Source: CAMBDR01 sp046597185 (GTDB lineage: Bacteria; Pseudomonadota; Gammaproteobacteria; Burkholderiales; Burkholderiaceae_D). Taken from it: 6,015 nt of DNA. The stretch is taken from NCBI GenBank assembly GCA_046597185.1, contig JBKJLF010000593.1, positions 1-6,015 of the forward strand, given 5' to 3'. This document shows positions 1-4,988 of the stretch, piece by piece. Numbering within the stretch: the stretch's first letter is position 1; each line of letters starts with the position of its first letter. Both the position numbers and the translations under genes were made by a program. The notes beneath the pieces were generated by a model. It searched no databases, had not been told where the DNA came from, and saw only the letters and a list, made by a program, of their open reading frames with translations.

Positions 1-61
1 ACCGCAACAAGTGTGGCTGTCACAGGGACGTATTCCATTTTGCAGCCGCACTTGTTGCGGT
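1..61. repeat. Imperfect inverted repeat (fold-back) in the glcF 3' region at the window edge
   Basis: Bases 1-19 (accgcaacaagtgtggctg) are the reverse complement of bases 43-61 with a single difference: T14 faces G48, which would be a G-U pair in RNA. The intervening 23 bases contain no further strong pairing. Read on the minus strand, bases 24-1 give GAC AGC CAC ACT TGT TGC GGT, that is DSHTCCG, the sequence expected just before GSAGTYS in GlcF. The left arm is therefore an inverted copy of the authentic glcF sequence. It may be an assembly or amplification fold-back, or a real quasi-palindrome mutation. Confidence 0.85.
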
Positions 62-253
62 TCAGCCGGGACGTATTCCATTTTGCAGCCGCAACTGGCG
101 CGCGAGCTGCGCGATAAAAAACTAGCGAATTTGCATGCCACGGCTGCCACGGGCATTGTCTCGGGCAATATTGGTTGCGTAAGCCATTTGCAAAGCGGCA
201 CCGATTTACCGGTGCGCCATTGGATCGAAGTAATTGATCGCTTGTTGGCCTGA
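2..253 (+). CDS. glcF: Glycolate oxidase iron-sulfur subunit GlcF, C-terminal fragment (5' end outside window or disrupted)
   Basis: From base 53 the frame reads CCGSAGTYSILQPQLA, then a charged helix, then NIGCVSHLQSG and VRHWIEVID before a TGA at 251-253. This is the C-terminal cysteine-rich (CCG-type) domain end of GlcF, the iron-sulfur subunit of the glycolate oxidase complex (GlcD/GlcE/GlcF), which oxidises glycolate to glyoxylate. CCG motifs of this family are thought to take part in Fe-S or heterodisulfide chemistry. Only about 67 residues are recognisable; full-length GlcF is around 400 residues. The frame stays open to the left edge, but its first residues (PQQVWLSQGRIPFCSRT) do not resemble GlcF, where a D-S-H-x-C-C-G sequence is expected. 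The GTG at 11 is not a credible start. Bases 1-50 look like a rearranged copy of the adjoining glcF sequence (see findings). The family call is secure; whether the gene is intact cannot be told here. Confidence 0.88.
   Translation, partial: PQQVWLSQGRIPFCSRTCCGSAGTYSILQPQLARELRDKKLANLHATAATGIVSGNIGCVSHLQSGTDLPVRHWIEVIDRLLA
25..93. repeat. 26-bp direct repeat, 43-bp period, within glcF
   Basis: Bases 25-50 and 68-93 are identical over 26 bp (beginning gggacgtattcc and ending gcagccgca). The second copy is the in-frame glcF sequence encoding GTYSILQP. The 43-bp spacing is not a multiple of three, so the first copy is out of phase and cannot be part of the same GlcF reading frame. The repeat ends in cagccgca, which differs by one base from the cagccaca inferred to precede the CCG motif in authentic glcF, so a join at that microhomology would explain the duplication. 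Confidence 0.9.
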
Positions 254-275
254 ACCGGGTTTTATGCCCGGTTTT
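253..275 (+). terminator. Factor-independent terminator after glcF
   Basis: A 7-bp perfect stem, aaccggg (253-259) with cccggtt (267-273), encloses a 7-nt loop (ttttatg), and the 3' arm runs into TTTT (272-275). It starts at the last base of the glcF stop codon. Read on the minus strand, the stem is followed by caggcc and not by a T run, so it should work mainly for glcF and poorly, if at all, for the convergent pilU transcript. Confidence 0.75.
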
Positions 276-285
276 GCACCGTGGT

Positions 286-1422
286 TCATACAATACCCAA
301 ATGCTCGGTGCCTTTGGCCAAATCGCGTTTTTTGGAATCTTTACCTTGCAACTTGATGGCCAGGCGCAAATCGTTGACCGAATCGGCGTTGCGCAAAGCA
401 TCTTCATAGGTGATTTTATCTTGCTCATACAAATCAAAGAGCGCCTGGTCAAAGGTTTGCATGCCCAGTTCACGCGATTTTTTCATGATTTCTTTGATTT
501 CATGCACATTGCCCTTGAAAATCAAATCCGAAATCAAGGGCGTATTGAGCATGATTTCAATTGCCACACAGCGCCCTTTACTGTCTTTCATCGGAATCAG
601 GCGCTGTGAAATCAGGGCCTTTAAGTTGAGTGAGAGATCCATCAGCAATTGTTGCCGCCGTTCTTCCGGGAAGAAGTTGATGATACGGTCCAGTGCCTGA
701 TTGGCGCTATTGGCATGTAAGGTGGCCAAACACAAATGGCCAGTTTCGGCAAAGGCAATCGCATGATCCATGGTTTCGCGGTCACGAATTTCGCCGATTT
801 GAATCACGTCCGGTGCCTGGCGCAGGGTGTTTTTCAGGGCGATTTCCCAGTTTTCGGTATCGACCCCGATTTCACGTTGCGTAATGATGCAATTTCGGTG
901 CGGATGCACGTATTCCACCGGGTCTTCAATCGTAATAATATGGCCGTAGCTGTTTTCGTTACGAAAACCCAACATGGCGGCCAGGGTGGTCGATTTACCC
1001 GAGCCGGTTGCGCCCACCATAATGACCAAGCCGCGTTTGGTCATTACCACTTCTTTTAGCGCAGGGGGTAAGCCCAGGTCTTCCAGTTTCGGGATGGTGG
1101 TGGTAATGGTACGCAATACCATGGCCACATTGCCCAATTGCACCAGGGCTGAAACCCGGAAGCGCCCCAAGTCACCGGGACTAATCGCAAAATTACACTC
1201 TTTGGTGAATTCAAACGATGCTGTCTGTTTGTCGTTCATGATCGAGCGCGCCAGTTCCAGTGTGTGGTTGGGCGTCAGGTTTTGGTTGGAGACGGGCGTG
1301 ACTTTACCGTCGATTTTAATGGCGGGTGGAAAGCCTGCCGTAATAAACAGGTCGGAACCGTTTTTGCTGGTCATCAGACGCAGCAGGTCGAACATAAATT
1401 TGGTGGCTTGATCACGTTCCAT
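286..1422 (-). CDS. pilU: Type IV pilus retraction ATPase PilU (PilT-dependent paralogue)
   Basis: The 378-residue product is a PilT/PilU-family secretion ATPase acting as a cytoplasmic hexamer at the base of the type IV pilus, where PilU assists PilT in retraction and twitching motility. Visible motifs are Walker A GATGSGKS (137-144, catalytic Lys143), the Asp box around IEDPVEY (165-171), Walker B in VIQIGEIRD (206-214, Glu211) and the His box HLCLATLHAN (229-238). The N-terminal region (about 1-110) is the PAS-like domain of the family. PilU and not PilT is indicated by the longer C-terminus with SVNDLRLAIKL (348-358) and by the lack of the PilT AIRNLIRE signature. The ATG at 1422 is supported by AGGA (minus strand, 1431-1428) with a 5-nt spacer. 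The gene lies 46 bp downstream of pilT on the same strand with no terminator between, so co-transcription is likely. The C-terminal tail after about residue 360 is basic and polar and is probably variable. Confidence 0.95.
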   Translation of the reverse strand: MERDQATKFMFDLLRLMTSKNGSDLFITAGFPPAIKIDGKVTPVSNQNLTPNHTLELARSIMNDKQTASFEFTKECNFAISPGDLGRFRVSALVQLGNVAMVLRTITTTIPKLEDLGLPPALKEVVMTKRGLVIMVGATGSGKSTTLAAMLGFRNENSYGHIITIEDPVEYVHPHRNCIITQREIGVDTENWEIALKNTLRQAPDVIQIGEIRDRETMDHAIAFAETGHLCLATLHANSANQALDRIINFFPEERRQQLLMDLSLNLKALISQRLIPMKDSKGRCVAIEIMLNTPLISDLIFKGNVHEIKEIMKKSRELGMQTFDQALFDLYEQDKITYEDALRNADSVNDLRLAIKLQGKDSKKRDLAKGTEHLGIV

Positions 1423-1427
1423 GATAA

Positions 1428-1431
1428 TCCT
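1428..1431 (-). promoter_or_regulatory. Ribosome binding site of pilU
   Basis: Minus-strand AGGA lies 5 nt ahead of the ATG at 1422, in the short A/T-rich gap between pilT and pilU. It fixes the pilU start and argues for independent initiation within a pilT-pilU message. Confidence 0.65.
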
Positions 1432-1468
1432 AAATTTTTTAAATGACGTGTTGCAAAGGTAATGGCAT

Positions 1469-2515
1469 TTATGCCCCCGGGAAGTTTTCCGGAATCTTCG
1501 CCGCCGAGCGTGCCGCCGAGTTGGTGATAATATTGCGTTTCACCAAATCGGCCAAATTACTGTCCAGCGTTTGCATCCCCATATTACTACCGGTTTGAAT
1601 GGCCGAATACATTTGCGCAATTTTCGCCTCGCGGATCAGGTTACGAATCGCCGGTGTACCGACCATGATTTCATGCGCTGCCACCCGGCCCAAGCCATCT
1701 TTGGTTTTGAGCAAGGTTTGCGAAATCACCGCCTGTAAAGATTCGGACAACATCGCACGCACCATTTCTTTTTCATCGCCGGGGAACACGTCAATAATCC
1801 GGTCCACCGTTTTGGCGGCAGACGATGTATGCAGTGTGCCAAACACCAAGTGGCCGGTTTCAGCCGCAGACAAGGCCAGACGGATGGTTTCCAGATCGCG
1901 TAATTCACCCACCAAAATGGTATCCGGGTCTTCGCGCAGGGCCGAGCGCAGCGCGGCGGTGAAGGAGAGCGTGTGCGGCCCCACTTCGCGCTGATTGATC
2001 AGACTTTTTTTCGATTCGTGGACGAATTCGATTGGGTCTTCGATGGTCAAAATATGCGCGTATTCGTTTTCATTGACGTGGTTCACCATCGCCGCCAAGG
2101 TGGTGGATTTACCCGACCCGGTTGGCCCGGTCACCAACACCAGACCACGCGGCTTTAAAGCCAGATCAATAAAAATTTTAGGACAGCGCAATTCTTCCAG
2201 CGATAAAATCTTGGAAGGAATGGTACGCATCACCGCTGCCGCACCGCGATCCTGGTTAAACGCATTGACCCGAAAGCGCGCCAAACCGGGAATGGCGAAA
2301 GAAAAGTCAATTTCCAACATTTCTTCATAGGTTTTGCGCTGGCCATCGTTCATGATGTCATACACCATGCCATGCACGTCTTTATGTTCTAATGGCGGTA
2401 AATTGATACGGCGCACGTCGCCATGAACCCGAATCATTGGAGGTAAGCCAGCCGATAAATGTAAATCGGACGCTTTATTCTTTACAGAGAATGCGAGCAG
2501 TTCGGAAATGTCCAT
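1469..2515 (-). CDS. pilT: Type IV pilus retraction ATPase PilT
   Basis: The 348-residue product matches the usual PilT length. PilT is the hexameric AAA-like motor that depolymerises pilin at the inner-membrane base, driving twitching and often DNA uptake. Motifs are the N-terminal start MDISELLAFSVKNKASDLHL typical of PilT, Walker A GPTGSGKS (130-137, Lys136), the Asp box TIEDPIEF (157-164), Walker B ILVGELRD (200-207, Glu204), the His box GHLVFGTLHT (221-230) and the PilT-specific AIRNLIRE (289-296), which is needed for retraction in studied homologues. All key residues are present, so the enzyme should be active. The start at 2515 has AGGG at 2526-2523 (minus strand) with a 7-nt spacer. 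It is the first gene of the pilT-pilU unit and is divergent from the yggS-family gene. Confidence 0.97.
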   Translation of the reverse strand: MDISELLAFSVKNKASDLHLSAGLPPMIRVHGDVRRINLPPLEHKDVHGMVYDIMNDGQRKTYEEMLEIDFSFAIPGLARFRVNAFNQDRGAAAVMRTIPSKILSLEELRCPKIFIDLALKPRGLVLVTGPTGSGKSTTLAAMVNHVNENEYAHILTIEDPIEFVHESKKSLINQREVGPHTLSFTAALRSALREDPDTILVGELRDLETIRLALSAAETGHLVFGTLHTSSAAKTVDRIIDVFPGDEKEMVRAMLSESLQAVISQTLLKTKDGLGRVAAHEIMVGTPAIRNLIREAKIAQMYSAIQTGSNMGMQTLDSNLADLVKRNIITNSAARSAAKIPENFPGA

Positions 2516-2522
2516 TTATAAT

Positions 2523-2526
2523 CCCT
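2523..2526 (-). promoter_or_regulatory. Ribosome binding site of pilT
   Basis: Minus-strand AGGG, within ACAGGGATTATAA, lies 7 nt before the ATG at 2515. It supports this start for pilT. Confidence 0.65.
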
Positions 2527-2545
2527 GTGCGTGGTAAAAGATAAA

Positions 2546-2551
2546 ATTGTA
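2546..2551 (-). promoter_or_regulatory. Candidate -10 element for pilT-pilU
   Basis: On the minus strand these bases read TACAAT, five of six matches to TATAAT, placed so that a transcript would start near 2539 and leave a leader of about 25 nt carrying the pilT ribosome binding site. No good TTGACA-like -35 is seen at 16-18 bp (the position holds ctaaaa), so this is a weak or activator-dependent promoter at best, and the call is inferred from position and a short match. Confidence 0.3.
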
Positions 2552-2555
2552 GAAT
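2550..2555 (+). promoter_or_regulatory. Candidate -10 element for the yggS-proC-rsuA unit
   Basis: TAGAAT (five of six to consensus) lies about 70 bp ahead of the yggS-family start, with no convincing -35 (gtgcgt at 17 bp). A perfect TATAAT at 2517-2522 is an alternative plus-strand -10 but also lacks a -35 and sits next to the pilT start codon. The TAGAAT overlaps the opposing candidate pilT -10 by two bases. Confidence 0.28.
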
Positions 2556-2609
2556 GAATTCAGACCGATTTTAGATGAATTTTGAATAGAACCCGAAAAT
2601 AAGCCAGAT

Positions 2610-2614
2610 AAAGG
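2610..2614 (+). promoter_or_regulatory. Ribosome binding site of the yggS-family gene
   Basis: AAAGG lies 10 nt before the ATG at 2625 and 16 nt before the second in-frame ATG at 2631. The spacing favours the first ATG, though it is slightly long and the two starts differ by only two residues. Confidence 0.45.
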
Positions 2615-2624
2615 TGCGATACCG

Positions 2625-3353
2625 ATGATTATGTCCCCAATTCCTGCCAAGTTGCAAGCAGTGCGTGATGCAATTGCCACGAGCGAGCGTTTAGCCGGGC
2701 GCGATGGAGCCCAGGTGCGCTTGCTGGCGGTCTCAAAAACCTTTGGTGCGCAAGAAGTATTGCAAGCAGTGCAAGCAGGGCAACAGGCTTTTGGTGAAAA
2801 TTACTTACAGGAAGCACTGAATAAAGTGGCGGAAATGGCTATTTTGGCACCCAATATCGCTTTGGAGTGGCACTATATCGGCCAGATTCAAAGTAACAAG
2901 ACCAAACCGATTGCCGAACATTTTGCCTGGGTGCATACGGTCGAGCGTGTTAAGATCGCGCAACGCTTGTCGGAACAAAGGCCTGCCCATTTGCCGGATT
3001 TGAATATTTGCCTGCAGGTCAATATCAGTGGGGAAGCCAGTAAAAGCGGCGTTACGCCAGATCAATTGCTGGCATTGGCGCAAGCGGTGCAAGGCTTGCC
3101 GCGTTTGAAATTGCGCGGCTTGATGGCAATTCCAGAGCCGTGTGATGATCCGGCGCAACAGCGCTTGCCCTTTGCCCGGGTGCGCCAGTTGCGTGAGATG
3201 CTGGCTGAGAATGGGATCGTGCTCGATACCTTGTCGATGGGCATGTCGGCTGATATGGATGCGGCGATAGCCGAAGGGGCAACCATGGTCAGGGTAGGCA
3301 GCGCCATCTTTGGTGCGCGTAGTTATCCTGATGCAGCCAAACAAGTGGCTTAG
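2625..3353 (+). CDS. yggS: Pyridoxal phosphate homeostasis protein (YggS/PLPBP family)
   Basis: The 242-residue product is a single-domain alanine-racemase-like TIM barrel that binds PLP but has no known enzymatic activity. The family buffers free PLP and affects amino-acid and keto-acid metabolism. The PLP lysine is Lys38 in LLAVSKTF (33-40). Other family blocks are FGENYLQE (56-63), EWHYIGQIQSNK (81-92), VNISGEASKSG (132-142), LRGLMAIP (163-170), LSMGMSADMDAAI (203-215) and the phosphate-binding RVGSAIFGAR (223-232). All are intact and the length is as usual. The start at 2625 is preferred over Met3 (2631) by ribosome-binding-site spacing. It lies 76 bp before proC on the same strand, a pairing common in proteobacteria, and is divergent from pilT. 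Confidence 0.95.
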   Translation: MIMSPIPAKLQAVRDAIATSERLAGRDGAQVRLLAVSKTFGAQEVLQAVQAGQQAFGENYLQEALNKVAEMAILAPNIALEWHYIGQIQSNKTKPIAEHFAWVHTVERVKIAQRLSEQRPAHLPDLNICLQVNISGEASKSGVTPDQLLALAQAVQGLPRLKLRGLMAIPEPCDDPAQQRLPFARVRQLREMLAENGIVLDTLSMGMSADMDAAIAEGATMVRVGSAIFGARSYPDAAKQVA

Positions 3354-3357
3354 CGTA

Positions 3358-3407
3358 TTTGGCTTTGGTTGTTTGGCATCCTTTATTTGGCATCCTTTAT
3401 TTGGCAT
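3358..3407. repeat. 14-bp periodic repeat in the yggS-proC gap
   Basis: The hexamer tttggc occurs at 3358, 3372, 3386 and 3400, exactly every 14 bp. The units at 3372 and 3386 are identical over 14 bp (tttggcatccttta), the last is partial (tttggcat), and the first matches only in its first six bases. The repeat fills most of the 76-bp gap and ends 22 bases before the proC start. It is non-coding, since the proC start is set by the ribosome binding site downstream. Confidence 0.85.
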
Positions 3408-3420
3408 TAATTATTTTTAT

Positions 3421-3424
3421 GAGG
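3421..3424 (+). promoter_or_regulatory. Ribosome binding site that sets the proC start
   Basis: GAGG lies 5 nt ahead of the ATG at 3430. It rules out the longer open frame reaching back to a GTG at 3310, whose extra residues overlap yggS and do not look like ProC. Confidence 0.8.
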
Positions 3425-3429
3425 TAAGC

Positions 3430-4257
3430 ATGCAACAGATTGCATTTATTGGTGGTGGGAATATGGCTTCGGCCTTGGTGGCGGGTTTGCTTGGGCAGGC
3501 GCAAATGCATGTGGTGGACCTCAACCAGGAAGCCCTGGCGCGCTTGGCGCAGCAATATGGTGTGAGCACAGCGGGCCAAATTGACGCGCAAGTGGCCAGC
3601 TATTCGGTTGTGCTATTGGCGGTCAAGCCGCAAAACATGCGTGAAGTGGCGCTGCAACTGGCTCCTTTTCTGGGGCCGCAGCATTTGGTAATTTCGATTG
3701 CGGCGGGCATTCGGGTACAGGATTTAAGTCGCTGGCTGGGGGGGCACGCTGCCATTGTGCGTTGCATGCCCAATACCCCGGCTTTAATTGGCCGTGGCAT
3801 GACCGGCATGTTTGCCTTGGCCGGGGTGTCAAGTGAACAACATACGATGGCCGAAGCGATCATGCATGCGGTCGGCCAGACCTTATGGGTAGAGCAAGAG
3901 CATTTAATTGATGCGGTAACCGCTGTATCGGGCAGCGGCCCGGCCTATGTGTTTTACTTTATGGAAGCCATGCAGCAAGCCGGGCAAGATTTGGGCTTGA
4001 GCGCTGGCCAAGCCTTGCTGTTGGCGCAACAAACCTTTGTCGGGGCCACCCAATTGGCGCTGGATGCCAAAGAACCCTTGGCCGTGTTGCGTGAACGCGT
4101 CACTTCCAAGGGCGGCACCACTTATGCGGCGCTCACCAGCATGGGCAGTAGTGGGGTAGGGGCAGCGATTGTGACAGCGGTGAAGGCGGCGGCGGCGCGT
4201 GGGCATGAGTTGGGTGAAGAGTTGGGCAAAGACCCGGAACCGGGAACAGACGCATGA
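3430..4257 (+). CDS. proC: Pyrroline-5-carboxylate reductase ProC
   Basis: The 275-residue cytosolic enzyme reduces 1-pyrroline-5-carboxylate to L-proline with NAD(P)H, the last step of proline synthesis. The product opens directly with the Rossmann dinucleotide motif: IAFIGGGNMASALV (4-17). Then come the AVKPQ block (64-68), CMPNTPA (112-118), AVTAVSGSGPAYVFYFMEA (162-180) and the P5CR signature region RERVTSKGGTTYAAL (221-235), which lies in the C-terminal dimerisation/active-site domain. The length is close to that of the E. coli enzyme. The start was chosen because the Rossmann fold begins at once and GAGG is well spaced; the frame is open further upstream, but that part is not ProC. The last 13 or so residues (from about 263) are a polar tail. 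The TGA at 4255-4257 overlaps the ATG of the next gene. Confidence 0.96.
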   Translation: MQQIAFIGGGNMASALVAGLLGQAQMHVVDLNQEALARLAQQYGVSTAGQIDAQVASYSVVLLAVKPQNMREVALQLAPFLGPQHLVISIAAGIRVQDLSRWLGGHAAIVRCMPNTPALIGRGMTGMFALAGVSSEQHTMAEAIMHAVGQTLWVEQEHLIDAVTAVSGSGPAYVFYFMEAMQQAGQDLGLSAGQALLLAQQTFVGATQLALDAKEPLAVLRERVTSKGGTTYAALTSMGSSGVGAAIVTAVKAAAARGHELGEELGKDPEPGTDA

Positions 4258-4967
4258 GTACGCTGACACTGGACCGTATCGTCCAATCACAAGGCTTTGG
4301 CAGCCGCAAATATTGCCGCGAATTAATCAACGATGGCGAAGTGGCATTCAATGGTGAGGTGTTGGACGATTACCGAATCAAGCTCGACCCAACCGGTTTG
4401 GTGATGACGATTTTTGGCGAAACCTGGCCCTGGCGCGAGCATGTGTATATCGCCATCAATAAACCCGCCAATGTGGAATGTTCACGCAAACCCAGCCATC
4501 ACCCTGGCGTGTTGACGCTATTGCCCGAGCAATGCACCTGGCGCGAAGTGCAACCCGTGGGCAGGTTGGATCACGACACCACGGGTTTGTTGTTGTTATC
4601 TGACGACGGTGCCTTCATTCATGCGCAATCCAGCCCCAAGCGCCATGTGCCCAAGGTGTACCACGCCACCACCGCCGAACCGGTGACCGATACCCTGGTG
4701 GCGCGCTTGCTGGCGGGTGTGCAATTGCATGACGAGCCTGCGCCCTTGGCGGCGGTGCATTGTGTAGAGTTGGATAGCCATTTGCTGGAGATTGTGTTGG
4801 AACAGGGCAAATATCACCAGGTCAAGCGCATGCTGGCGGCGGCGGAAAACCATTGTGCCGCCTTGCAGCGGGTGCAGATTGGCCAACTGAAGCTGGTAGA
4901 TTTGGGTTTGGCAGCGGGGCAATGGTGTTATTTGGATCAGGCGCAGTTGGCGCTATTGAGCGCCTGA
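4254..4967 (+). CDS. rsuA: RsuA-family 16S rRNA pseudouridine synthase
   Basis: The 237-residue product has an N-terminal S4 RNA-binding domain (about 1-60, with GFGSRKYCRELINDGEVAFNG at 14-34) followed by the RsuA/RluB/E/F-type pseudouridine synthase domain. Catalytic Asp106 is in PVGRLDHDTTGLLLLSDDG (101-119). KVYHATT (134-140) carries the conserved K-x-Y, and GKYHQVKRML (185-194) is the C-terminal family motif. Length and the motifs AINKPANVECS, HHPGVLTLLP and GVQLHDE best fit RsuA, which makes pseudouridine 516 in 16S rRNA, but specificity within the family is inferred by resemblance. The ATG lies inside the proC stop (ATGA overlap), with GGGA 8 nt upstream inside proC, so translational coupling to proC is likely. 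The gene is convergent with cysN, 21 bp away. Confidence 0.88.
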   Translation: MSTLTLDRIVQSQGFGSRKYCRELINDGEVAFNGEVLDDYRIKLDPTGLVMTIFGETWPWREHVYIAINKPANVECSRKPSHHPGVLTLLPEQCTWREVQPVGRLDHDTTGLLLLSDDGAFIHAQSSPKRHVPKVYHATTAEPVTDTLVARLLAGVQLHDEPAPLAAVHCVELDSHLLEIVLEQGKYHQVKRMLAAAENHCAALQRVQIGQLKLVDLGLAAGQWCYLDQAQLALLSA

Positions 4968-4988
4968 TGTCCAAGTTTTAAGTTTGCA

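Noticed and set aside
274..1446. Several plus-strand open frames opposite pilU
   Set aside because: They are antisense to a gene with all PilU motifs intact, and their translations show no family features.
1464..1475. Small palindrome ggcatttatgcc at the pilT stop as a terminator
   Set aside because: The loop would be only two bases, there is no adjacent T run in the pilT direction, and pilU follows closely as part of the same unit.
286..2515. pilT and pilU as a recent tandem duplication
   Set aside because: They are ancient paralogues with distinct signatures (AIRNLIRE in PilT, the longer SVNDLRLAIKL C-terminus in PilU) found side by side in many proteobacteria.
2805..3407. 200-codon open frame on the minus strand opposite yggS
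   Set aside because: It lies entirely against a well-conserved coding gene, has low-complexity His/Arg/Gln-rich content and no recognisable domain; it is a shadow frame.
3310..3429. Upstream extension of the proC frame to a GTG at 3310
   Set aside because: It overlaps the end of yggS, encodes residues unlike ProC, and a well-placed GAGG points to the ATG at 3430, where the Rossmann fold begins at once.
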